The notes beneath the pieces were generated by a model. It did not search any database. It saw nothing but the letters and a program-made list of their open reading frames with translations, and was not told the origin of the DNA. The translations under genes were made by a program, and so were the position numbers. A stretch of DNA of 64,000 nucleotides from Alisma plantago-aquatica (Eukaryota > Streptophyta > Magnoliopsida > Alismatales > Alismataceae), in the NCBI GenBank assembly GCA_963693085.1, contig OY856411.1:69243001-69307000 (forward strand). The letters run 5' to 3'. Shown piece after piece: positions 24,101-36,100 of this stretch; position 1 is the first letter of the stretch; each line of letters opens with the position of its first letter.

Positions 24101-27100
24101 TGTTAAGAATCCATGCCATCACAGTCGAATCATCTATGACCCCGTCATCATAGGCCTTGATATCCTTGGAGTCGGCAGTAGAAGCAGGAGCGGGAGGTGG
24201 ATCGTGTGTCAGGTGGGAATGTTTACCCTGGGATTTAGCATAAATCTCTATGGAACAAACCCAGTGTTGGCAGTTGCGCCCATCCAGCTTGACAGTAGTA
24301 ACCTGACGACAATGATCGTCATGTGAGGAAGCCATGATACAGGAGGCAGAGAACCAACGCCAAGGTCAACAGCAAAAGGCAGGTACAAGCAGCAAATGAC
24401 CACCTAGGTCCAGGAGGCAGAGAACCAACACCAAGGCCAACAATATAAGGCAGGTACAAGCAGCAAATGACCGCCTAGGTCCTCGGTCTAGGCGGCAGCA
24501 GGCACAGGAAAAAAAACTGGGTAGACTAGTTACATACGGACTACGCCTAGGCGAGCAAGGGGGCCGGCGGCTCAAAGGCCGACACGGGCAGGCAGTAGAC
24601 TGAGCCGGAAGAGGCTCACACAGGTGCCCGAGACTTTGGGCGGCTAGGAGAAAACCTCGACGCGGAGGCTGGACGGCGGCAGTGGGCAGCCGGCGTAGGC
24701 TGTGGTCACGCCAGCCGAGCAGAGCGGCGCCGGCCTAGCGACAGCGGCGGAGCGACGGTCAGTTGTTGCCTGCAACGGCGGCGGGCCGGGTGGGGGGCGG
24801 CGGGGAGAGAGAGAGAAGGGAAGGGAGGGAGGGGAAGAAGGAGAGAGAAAAGGGCGGCGTCCAGGTTACGCCTGCTCTGGTACCATGAGAAAAGCAAAAT
24901 GAGAAACCGTAGGGTTACACAATGTGTGTACCCAATACATATATATATGTGGAGCAGTTACACAAAGGTCCATAGAAAAGGAAAATAACAAACAGAATAT
25001 ATAAAGACGCTATTTAACAAGGACAAGGTTGTACGTCTTTTATTCATTGAATCAATTCAATACTACAACACTTTTATTATTTTTCACATGGTATTAGAGC
25101 GGGCAGATACAAGGGAAGCTTAGCCAGCCCTAACCTAGGCACCGCCCCTCTTCCCTCTCCACACGTGCAACAACCCTAGCCGCCGCTGCCTCTCTCTCCT
25201 AGATAGAGCAACATGGGGGTGCCTCTTCCTGCGAACGGTTGTCGCCATCTCCATGGCTTAGGCCAGTCGGCCGCTAGGCACATCCCGGCCTCCATGGCTT
25301 ATCCTATTTCTTAAAAGATCTGATCTTCTTTACGTACGCCGGCAATCTCTATCCCGGCGCTATCAGCCGCCATCATTAAGCTGCCAACAGCAGCAACTTC
25401 CACCACCGCCGCATCACTTTAGCTGGCCAGCAGCCACCACCACCCGTATCCAGCAGCAAGCAACCGAAGGCCGCATGCAGCAGCGTCGCCGGTCCCCAGC
25501 AGCAATTTTGCCACCGCCACTGCCATCACTATCACATTCTCATCGGCCAGCAAACAGTATTTGTGTCGCAGCAGTAGCGTCATGTCGTTGCCGACCATAG
25601 TAGCCACCGCAGATCAGCAAGTACAGCGCCAACAGTGACAAAGAGCAACCTCTGCCACCTCCGCCAGCAAACGACATCAACCACAGCCGTCGGTTCAGTA
25701 GGAGCAGCAGTCATCATCTAGTCGTGTTGCTACTATCATCTAGTTGTGCCGCCCTGACGTCCTCAGCACCCGACTTCGTCGTCGCTTATGGAGAAGCTTC
25801 GCACTTGGCTCCACATGCAGCCTCAAGGCCTACAATATCTGGAGCCGCGCAGGAGCCCCAAATCATCTCCTTCATTGTGGCCAAATCCTACGATAGCCGA
25901 GCGACATTATCCAGCCACCTTCCGCTACATCCCGCACTGCTGCCCCACGCCATCATCTATCTCCCTTGGCCGTCACCTTTGTTGTTGCCAAGTCCTACTG
26001 TTGCCGCCTTGATCCCGCAAGCTATTGTTCTTCATTACTCCACCATATTCAACCATGCCATCACCGGCGACTGTTCTATCTTCTACAAGTTTTGGACGTC
26101 CTTTGAAATTTCATGGTCATTTCGGGTCGGGATTAGATCCATTTAATTTTTCTACTCGGATCTTACATTAACCTATTTAGCATCTTCTCTCCAGTTATCG
26201 GTTTCTCCTATACATCTCAGTATCATAGATTCCTCTCAATCCCACTAATTCATTTCCCACCCTTCCACCCATCATGTGAGTGTCCCCTTTTCCACGTGTG
26301 GGGGGTCCTGTATCCATTTCTCCACACCATATACTCACTCTCGTCGTATTTGGTGTGTCGCAGGGATAGAGAAGAGAGGAAGAGTATGACAAGAGAGAGA
26401 GCATGAGACGAGTATGAGGGAGAGTATGAGAGAGAGATGAGAGTGATGATATATATATTCCAGGCTCCTATCTTCATGGAGCTTCGTATTATTCAGCACA
26501 TTTGTTCTCCACTTCCAGACAGCCTGAAAGGATCTTCATTGCAACATTGATATTGTGCTTCTCGCGTTCGTACCGCATTATGTACGCTAGGACAAGAGTT
26601 TTCTACGCATATTTCAAACCTCTTGTTCCTCTTCCTTCGGTGTTAATGGTGGTTCAGTTGATCACTCTTGTTGCATTCTTGAGAGACAGATGGGTGCTTC
26701 TTCAGACTTCTCAGAAGTTCGACAATTTCAAGCCTACCAAATCTACATCTGCAAGGTGGATAGTTCATCTTGTTTTATCTTCACCAAGCTTTTTTCATCA
26801 TGTCTTCTCCGAGCTGCATTTTTTGTTTTAGCATCACCTTCCGCTGATCTACTTGGGCCTTTCCTTGATGGATGATCTTCTTTCCCGTCAAGCCCCCAAG
26901 GTTCATGCGCTAGAGTTATGGTACCTACGTCGTATCATCAGCACATCGTTTGTTCGTGTTCGTTCCATGTTATGCATGTTTGTGAGACGATTTGAAGATT
27001 TCACTGTTGCTACATCGACATTGTATATTCGCGTTCGTGTCGTGTTAAGTATGTATTCCAGTGAAGATGGCGTAGTCATGCTATTGATGATTGTTTGCTC

Positions 27101-30100
27101 CAAAGAGGCGAATTTCTGTGGTAGCATTCAGGTTCCATGCATCAGATGTTCTTCATTCCAGATGTATTCCAAAAGACTTTCTTCAAAGCTCGAGGATCTC
27201 CAGCCTGTAGAACACAACTGAAACGAGGTGTCGTCATTATATGATTTGGGGGTAGTATTGTTTAAGGGGGAGTAACAAATTTCGTATGGGGAGTGATATT
27301 TATCTTTTATCATTTCTTTCTTTCATTTATCATTTCATTTATCATTTCTTTTATCATTTTATCGAGTCTTGTAACTCCAAGCTTGGACATGTGTTTTACC
27401 CATGCTCCAGCTTGAGGAGGAGTGTTAGAGAGTACATAAGTTAATAGGTTAATCAGTTAGTGGGCCTTTAGTGTCTCGGCCCGTTTAGATTATTTGTGTC
27501 CCAAGTCTTAGGGTTTCTCCCTTGCTCCTATATATAGGACAAGGTTGTACGTCTTTTATTCAATGAATCAATTCAATACTACAACACTTTTATTATTTCT
27601 CACAGTCAAACAAATTGTGGTTGCTCGGTCTAGTGTTGAAGCTGAGTATAGTGTCATGGCTCATACTACATGCAAATTGATATGGGTCCTATGACTCCTC
27701 AAAGAATTTAATATATGTGATCCAGATTATGCTCCTATGTTTTTCGACAATAAAGTCTCCATTTTTTTAGCAATCCTACTTTTCACGAGTGCACCAAAGA
27801 CATGGAGGTGATTGCCACTTTGTTCGGGAAACTTTTATGCCTGGTCGCATTTTCGCTCCTTATATTCGGACAGAAGATCAAATTGTTGATATCTTCACAA
27901 TGTCGCTTCTAAAGTCCCCATTTGCTACACTGGTGGACAAGCGGGGCATGCACAACATCTATGCTCCAACTTGAGGGGGGTATAGATATATATGCTTTAT
28001 ATATGCTATTTATGCTTTAGACGTATATTTGTCTTTAGCCTTGTCTTTTATCCCATATCTACTGTCTCTGTTTTCTACTTACTCTCTTGTCCTATAAAAG
28101 AGATTGCCTTGTAATTGTTTTAGATCATCAAATAAAGATTATCCTTTTCTATAGTTTAGTATTAGGAGCCGGGCTACATATAATATATGGGGACTTAATC
28201 GTATGTTGTCAAATTAACTATTTTAATTCATGTTTAAGTTTGGAAATTAGCATAAATAAGTTGATTAGGGTTTCTCACGAGTTATTTATATAAACCCATG
28301 CTCAGGGGGCATTGTCCGGCATCTTGAATTAGATGAATGAAATTTGATTCTACATTCGTGGTTTGCATCAAAGACATTTAGATAGCTATATTAAAAAACC
28401 AATATCCATTTGTAGATGTGGGGCCACTGGGTTCATATATTTAAAGAGATATCAGGAAAAAAAACAAAAAGACAGATCTATACAATATTGAATCTATTTG
28501 TGGGTATCTAGCAGATACATTACAGAACTGAATTCAGACACTCAATGGAAACTAATAGTAACTTACTGCAAAAGTAAGCGTAAAGGTATAGCCAATGAAA
28601 GAAGTCATAGTTCCAACTGAGAGCTCCCCCTGAAAATTATAACAGTTGAAATTCAGAAGCCAAAAATACACCAAGATGAATCAAGAGCAGGCATACATAT
28701 GGGTTAGGTTAGCTGGAACTGCTAAACAAGGTGAAGGAAAAAGAAACAGATAATACACAAAAAATCAAGATATCCCAAAAATCTCCTGACTAAGAAATCA
28801 ACGTGTAAATCTCATCAGCGGATAAAAGCCTTAGGCGAGACGTGCAGCAGAAACCATAAAGATATAATAATATGAGAATGAAGATTCTTACCGCCTTCAC
28901 TTTGCTCCCACCAAGACAATATAAAGCCATCAAAGAGATGTATACCACAACTCGGGTTAGTGATTCATTTAATGATTTCAACAGCCCAAGCCTTGTCCCA
29001 CTGGATTGATATGAAAGAGCCTGGAATGATAAAAGAATATTGAAAATCTTTGTACTTTAAAGGGCGCATTTTATATATAAGCCTCAACTTTGTTAAACCA
29101 TCTGTTGCCCACGTCCAACATAGTAAAAGGGTATTTCAAGACAAAATCATGTCTCTTCAAGTATCATAAAAAAACACTTTTGTGCAAACAATTAAGAAAG
29201 TATGCTGTTTACACTTTCATGCCTTCTTGGTGTGTTTTTTTTCATGATTTCCTCTACACAGTTAAGCTTTTTGTAGATAGTTGGTCACTTGTTGTATGTG
29301 CATAGAAGTTTGTGTTTTCTATGATACATGTAAATGTTGAGGCCACAAAAAAAAGTATTCACAGTAAATTCAAAAAGCTGTTATGTGAACTTCACATGTT
29401 CATCATTTATAAAGGTCCTAATCCTTTATTACATTTGAAGGTTTGCAATCTTTATTTTTAGTTGAGGTCTTATAGACTGTAAATCTGACAGAAATCGGCA
29501 GTGTACTAAGCAGAAGGATACTGCATAGTGATGATAGACTTGAAACTTCTCTACTTTTTCTAGTTTGCAGTAATGAACCATTAAATGGATGAAGCAGGAA
29601 GCAGTTCAAAGTGGAAAACTATTTTGACAGTAACTACTTTACAATTTCCCATTGAAGCAGAATCAAATGATCAAACCTTCTTTGCATCTTTTTCTAGGAC
29701 AAATTTAATTTTAAAACAAACAAGGATTTTTGTAATTGGAGAAGGAGAAGTTTTTTTATTGGACAAAAGATCTGCATATTGCAGTTTTTAAAAGAAAAAT
29801 CATTTTCTGCTATTACCCGTTCCAAACACATTCTCAGATCAATAAAGGGTTATCCTTTCCATTTTCATTCTAGCATATTCAATTTGTAGAGACAATGCAG
29901 AAATTCTTGTAGTATTATTTGAAAGGGAAAAAAAACTTACCAAATTACCGAACATTGACATTTGGTGTTTCTCACCAGCGAAAGATCGCACCTATTGTAA
30001 AAAAACAAAAAACAAAAATCAGAAACATGTCAGGGACTCAGGAGCTGTGTATTACACATTGAAAGGATATCCTTGAGAATATACATGAGCATGGAAAGGT

Positions 30101-33100
30101 GTAAATACGCATTTATTAAATCATTGTGGACACAGAATCTTTTTTTCAGAGTAACATGAGAATTCTGATTTAACAAGAAACATACTGTTCGTATGGCTGA
30201 AAATGTCTCTGTTGCACAATCAGATATTTTTGCTTGAATCATTCCATGCGACTTAAAGACTGGGATAGTTGATCTCTTGAAAGTTGCTGTAAAGAAAAGA
30301 CGTGACTCAGGCTACATCCTTATTTCAAAGAAGGGAATAGTTAACTACAGAACTATAGTTCATATTTAGCAAATTGTATGATCAGTGCAACAACAACAAA
30401 AAAAACCGAAAATATGAGGAAAATTCATGAAGTAGCAATGAAGCTTACTTCCGGTAAAATTTGTGTCCTCCTAGTTATTAGACATTTTTCTTAAGTTTCT
30501 TCATTACTTTTTTTCTTCTGTACAACTAAAACTATACTTCATTATAGAAAGTAACATATCTGGTTTAGACTTTAGAGGTGATTGTCTGACTATATAAAAT
30601 ACAATTAGTTGACATGGTTCTTTATTCCCTATAGGGAATTGTAGTTCACATTTTAGCCCCTCTATTCGTTCAATATTTTTAAGTTGTTCCAACTATAATG
30701 TTGAGTATTCATATATTAAGGAAGCAGCTAATCGGTTCCAGTTAAAAGCTGCAGTGAACCCTTTTTAGTGAAGTTACCAAATGAAAGAAGTGAGTCATAC
30801 GATCTTTACAGAATTCAAAAGAATTTACAAGTCGATGACTGACTATATCTCACAATGAAAGGTTAATAAGTACAGGTTTTGAGATTATCTTAACAACAAA
30901 AACAGGCAGGTGACATAGTTAGGAAGCTTACCCACTAGACCAGATATAGAGAGCATTAATATTGCCAGTATTGGAGCAAGTTTTGGAGAAATAAAGAACA
31001 ATATGAAAACTGTCCCAGTAATCTGCGGGGCAGAATGTTAGACAAGCATACCGCAGTTAGCAAATTATAGCCAAAATCTATATGTGAAAAAAAAAAAAAG
31101 TATGAAGCAATTCAAGATAAATATGAATAAGTCATATGAAACCATCAATAGGCAACACTTTAAACAAGCAGCAAAGAGTGTCCTTAAATGTGCTATGCTG
31201 ATTTTCAGAATACAAACACATGCCTCTGAGAGAGCCCGAAATCCACGATCCCGTGATATATTGTCACCTACAACATCTTTTAGAGCACCCAAATCCGTTG
31301 TCAGCAAGCCAGTCAATTCACCAACCTACAAACAAAAAGGACATAGAGGCAAGGGCATTCATATAGTCACATACAAGAGCACTAGCACAATCAGATTAAG
31401 ACATTATTATCCTGTAGTACATTGTGAAGTCAAAAAGACAATATACGCCCTCATAGTTCCAATTCTTAGCTTAATATAAAGTATGATATTGGTTGGTCAC
31501 ATAAACTAAGGCCATAAAATGCAGACTTTTGATTCATCATGAGGTATGTTTCATAGAAACAGAACCTTTAGCTTGGTAGGCACAGTCAGTGAGTTGTTCC
31601 GGAAGATACGGATGGAGCATTACCAGGTAGGCTTTGTTTGGAATACGGGGAATAAATAGGAGGGAAGGGGAAATGAAAGGGAAAGGGAAATTATTCAAAA
31701 GATTAGTTCGGTAATAAGAGTATGGAAAAAGAAAGAAGGAAATAGCAATAACAAAATAGGTATATGTTACATGGGTATGTGTAAGGGTCACGGGAGAGGG
31801 AAAAGTAATCCATTTCTTTTTCAATTAACGAGGGAACCTGATGTAGGACAGCCTGCTCATCTAGACCCTGTTTGGATTTGGTGCCTTTACATTAAACTGG
31901 GCCATGAGTCGTCGTTTATTTATGTTTTTCTTTTAATTATTTTTGGTTTCTTGGTTTTTGTTAACATATATCCCTGTTTTATATATTCTGTTAATTGTTT
32001 TGTTATTTCCATATTATATGTGGACCTCTCTGTAATTGTTTCAATGTTATATATATGAGGGTGCACACATTGTGCAACCCTACACTTCCCAAAACTGCTT
32101 TGTATCTCACATGGTACCAGAGCAGTAGATCCAGTCGGCCGTCACCCTCCCTTCCCTCCCCTCTCTCTCTCTCTCTCCGGCCGCCGCCCCCCCCTCCCCC
32201 CCACCCCCGCCGCCGGCCAGCAGCAGCCGGGCCGCCGCCGGCCGGGCAGGCCAGCAGCAGCCGCCGCCGGGCGGGCAGCAGGCCGGCTTCCAGCCGCCGG
32301 TCGGCCTCCTTTCCGCCGCAGGGGGCTAGTGCGCCTCCGCGGTCGTTTGCCACCGGGCAGTTGGCTACGTGAAGGTCCGGTGGCTTGAACTGACGTAGAT
32401 CGTTTTTCGGTCCTGTGCCTGCCTGCCCGTGTAGACCTTTGTGTCGCCGGGCTCTGTTCTGCGCTTCGGCGTAGACCGTATGTGAGAGGTCTTCTCCGTG
32501 TTCTTTGTGCCTACTGTGCCTGTCTGACGGTGTAGCCCGTCTCCTGCCTGCTCGTGCCTGTTCCTACTGTGCCTTCTGCTCCCATGGCGTCCTCGCATGA
32601 TGACTTCCGTCGTCAGGTTACCACTGTGAAGCTTGATGGGCGCAACTATCCACACTGGGTCTGCTCCATGACGATCTATGCCAGATCCCAGGGCAAGTAC
32701 TCACATCTTATCCATGCGGGCCCGGCAGCACCCGCAGAGGACGCTGATGCTAAAGATGTGAAGGCGTATGACGACTGGGTTCGTGATGACTCCACCGTGA
32801 TGACCTGGATTCTCAACAGGAGCATTGAGAAGATCAGCGTCACACTTCTTCACCTGCCTACGGCGAAGCAGATGTGGGATCAGCTCGCCCGCACTTACTC
32901 GCATAGTCAGAACCCCAAGAAGGTGTTTGACATCACCAAGCAGCTGGGACGTCTACAGTTCACGGGGACAGACATTGCGGATTACTTCTCTGACTTCACT
33001 GGATTATGGGGTGAACTGGAATCCTATCACCCTCTCTCCACGGACCTGGCTACTAAGCAGCGTCAGCGCCAGGAGCTTCAGTTGGTTCAGTTTCTCTGTG

Positions 33101-36100
33101 GATTGCCCGAGTCATATGCTGGGGTTGTGGACCAGATCTTAGCCAGTGACCCTCTGCCGTCACTACAGAGTGCCTACAAACGCCTTCAGCGTTTGCCTTC
33201 GTCTTCCTCTTCTCTGACTACTGATGTTGGAGACTCTTCGGCCCTTGCTGCAGCTTCTGGTCGTGGCCGGGGTCGTGGCCGTGGTCGTTTTACTGAGAGC
33301 CGTCCTCCCCTGGGTGGAGGACGAGGACGGGCTGCTCCTGGTCGTGGAGCCTCTTCTACTGCCCCTACTGCTGGTGCGCGTCCTCAGTCAGGACAGCGCC
33401 TTTGTACCTTCTGTGGCCGGTCCAACCATATTGAAGAAAAATGCTGGGAGAAATATGGTAAGCCGGCGTGGGCCAACGCAGCTGCGGACTCCACTACTAC
33501 TGCTTCAGAGGGAACGACTCAGCCTACTGACTCTGCCTCCTCGGGTGCGACTGCTGACTACATCCGTGCTGAGGTGGAGCGTCTTCTTCTTGAGCTAGTT
33601 GGTGCATCGTCTCAAGCTTCGACTAGTGGAGCTCATGCCGCCACTTATTCTGGTTATGACACTGCCTTCCTGAGCTCTTCTTCTACTCCTGGTAATACTA
33701 AGTGGGTCATCGACTCCGGTGCCTCTTCGCATATTTCTGGAAATAGATCACTATTTCACAAATTATTTAAACCTGCTCGACCCTCTTCTGTCATGTTGGC
33801 TGATGGTTCCAAGTCTGCAGTGTCTGGAGTAGGGGATATTGCTTCTGACTTTCTGCTGAAATCTGCCTTATATGTGCCGCGATTTCCTTTGAATCTGTTG
33901 TCTGTTAGCAAGATATTGCGGAGCTTACAGTGTAGTCTGACTTTTATTCCTGGTTCTTGTGTTTTTCAGGACCTTCGCACGAGGATGAAGATTGGTGGGG
34001 GGTATGAAGGTGCTGATGGACTCTTCTATCTGGATCATTTGCCCAAAGCAGCTAAAGCATCTGTGACTCCTGCATTATCTACCTCAGTTTCTGCATTACA
34101 GTGGCACTACCGGCTGGGCCATCCCTCATCTGAAAAGCTTCGATGTTTAGTGCCTGATCTTGGCATTTGTCGTTTTCAGTGCGAGTCATGTCAACTTGGA
34201 AAACAGACTAGAGCTGTTTATCCTAGACGCAGTCAAATTAGTAGTAAAAATATATTTGATATAGTGCATTATGATGTATGGGGACCTTGTCATGTGCCTA
34301 GTTTATCTGGTCATAAGTATTTTATTCTGTTTATTGATGACTTTTCACGGACTACTTGGTTGTTTATGATGAAAAGTAGGTCCGAAGTTTTGTCTATTAT
34401 CAAGTTCTTCTTTGCTGAAATAAAAACTCAATATGGTATGCCTGTCAAAATTTTTCGTACTGATAATGCACTGGAATTTGTTAAAAAAGATGTGGATGTT
34501 TTTTGTAAATCTGTGGGTACAATACATCAGACCTCATGTGCTTATACACCCCAGCAAAATGGTGTGGCTGAGCGTAAAAATAGACATGTGTTAGAGGTTG
34601 CTAGAACTATTATGATGCATGCACATGTTCCTCGCTCGTTTTGGCCTGAGGCTATATTGACTGCTTGTTTTCTGATAAATCGAATGCCATCATCTGTGAT
34701 TGGAAACAAAATACCAATTCAGGTGCTTCAACCCGATATTCAGCTATTTACTGTGCCTCCTCGGATCTTTAGATGTACCTGTTTTGTACGGTTAGTTGGA
34801 CCTACTTCTGATAAACTGTCTCCTCGTGCTGAGAAGTGCATGTTTTTGGGATATTCTCGTACCCAGAAGGGATATCGGTGTTACAGTCCTACTGCAAGAA
34901 AATGGTTTACTAGCAGTGATGTAGTTTTCTTTGAAGATACTCCTTACTATTCGGCTCGTGGTGACAGTTTACAGTCTGATCTTATTGCTTCACCTCTACC
35001 TGTTACTTCTGAATGTGTGCCTGACACTACTGACAAAGTCACTACTGAGGCTGATAAGCCTCCTCTTATAGTTTATCAACGCAGGAACAGAGTGCCTTCT
35101 ACTCAAGACACCCCCCATGAAAACCAATCTTCACCTCTAGAAGGTTCTGCTACACCTGAGGTACATTCTGATCTTGATTTACCCATTGCTCTTAGAAAGG
35201 GTACTCGTTCCTACACATCACATAGTATTGCTCAGTTTGTTTCTACTGATCATCTGAATGTTCATTCTAGCAATTTTGTATATGCCTTATCTGCTGTTGC
35301 TGTTCCAAAGAATATCCAGGATGCTCTACAGAGTACTGGATGGTTGTCTGCTATGCAGGAGGAGATGTTAGCTCTTGCTGAACAAGATACTTGGGAGTTG
35401 GTGGATCCTCCTCCTCAGTGTAAACCTGTAGGTTGCAGATGGGTGTATGTTGTGAAATATCAACCTGATGGCACTGTTGAAAGGCTCAAGGCACGCTTAG
35501 TTGCTAAAGGCTACACCCAGACGTATGGTATTGACTATTTTGAGACCTTCTCTCCTGTTGCTCGCCTTAATTCTGTCAGAATTCTTCTGTCTGTTGCTGT
35601 TAATCTTGACTGGCCACTGTTGCAACTAGATGTGAAAAATGCCTTCTTGTATGGTGATTTACAAGAAGAGGTCTATATGGAGCAACCTCCTGGGTTTGTT
35701 GCTCAGGGGGGGTCTCACAAAGTTTGCAGGTTAAAGAAGTCTATTTATGGGCTTAAGCAGAGTCCCCGGGATTGGTTTGATAAATTGAGCAAAATTATGA
35801 TTGATTTTGGGTTTCTGCGATCTCAGGTGGATCATTCTGTTTTTACCAAGAAGACTTCAGCTGGTATTATTATTCTGATTGTCTATGTTGATGATATTAT
35901 CATATCTGGCAGTGATTCTCTTGGTATTCAGGCTACTAAATCTCATCTGGGCAAGCACTTTGCTACTAAAGATTTGGGCAAACTTAGATATTTTCTGGGC
36001 ATAGAAGTTTCTAGAAATTCTAATGCTCTTGTGTTGTCTCAGAGAAAATATGTCCTAGACATACTGCAGGAGACTGGTATGCTGGGGGCGAGACCTGCTG

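Larger units (their letters stand above)
14459..25019 (-). mobile_element. Element M: Ty1/copia retrotransposon, minus strand, degenerate
   Basis: TSD AGGAC (14454-14458, 25020-25024) is perfect and removal restores L2's LTR. On the minus strand the 5' LTR is 24886-25019, the PBS is 24874-24885 (TGGTACCAGAGC), gag starts at 24335, the polypurine tract is 14601-14609, and the 3' LTR is 14459-14600. The LTRs are 134 and 142 bp and differ mainly in a TA microsatellite. G2 and a short hAT copy are inserted. It is transcribed in the same direction as the host gene. Confidence 0.85.
14339..27604 (+). mobile_element. Element L2: non-coding (LARD-like) LTR retrotransposon
   Basis: Its 5' LTR is 14339-14458 plus 25025-25088 (split by copia M). 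The PBS is TGGTATTAGAGC (25089-25100), the internal region 25101-27422, the polypurine tract GAGGAGGAG before 27423, and the 3' LTR 27423-27604. GTCA borders both sides (14335-14338, 27605-27608), and the A RNase H reading continues across the gap. The first ~10 bases of the left LTR are altered. The TATA box is CCTATATATAGG. The internal 2.3 kb encodes no retroviral protein, so it must be mobilised in trans. Confidence 0.75.
2150..28153 (+). mobile_element. Element A: degenerate Ty1/copia element with TA...TA LTR ends
   Basis: TSD GTTTA is at 2145-2149 and 28154-28158; removing A rejoins H's LTR cleanly (GCAATT-GTTTA-GTATTAGG), which agrees with the homologous LTR at 37006. The 5' LTR is 2150-2298, the PBS (TGGTAACAGA) is at 2299, the polypurine tract is 27973-27980, and the 3' LTR is 27981-28153. 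The LTRs start TA and end TA rather than TG...CA. Coding pieces are at about 3040-4759, 12795-14338 and 27605-27974, in the copia order gag, protease, integrase, RT, RNase H. Elements B and L2 are inserted in it. Confidence 0.8.
187..28370 (+). mobile_element. Element H: small non-coding LTR retrotransposon, host of a large nest
   Basis: The LTRs begin TGATG and end CA, and the AAGAC TSD is perfect (182-186, 28371-28375). The 5' LTR is 187-962. A primer binding site (TGGTGTCAGAGC, 965-976) follows. The internal region, 963-2036, has no gag-pol. The 3' LTR is 2037-2149 plus 28159-28370, split by element A. Both LTRs share GGACAAGT near the start and GAATGAAATTTG near the end. With the inserts removed the element is only about 1.7 kb, so it must rely on proteins from elsewhere (a TRIM-like design). 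Confidence 0.8.

Noticed and set aside
25724..26146. 140-codon ORF in L2
   Set aside because: No domain, not preserved in B, and stop-free length is expected in this GC-rich stretch.
31214..31223. GT donor seven bases past the exon 4 end
   Set aside because: It would not keep the family residues RALSE-I-TGT; the GC donor fits frame and alignment better.
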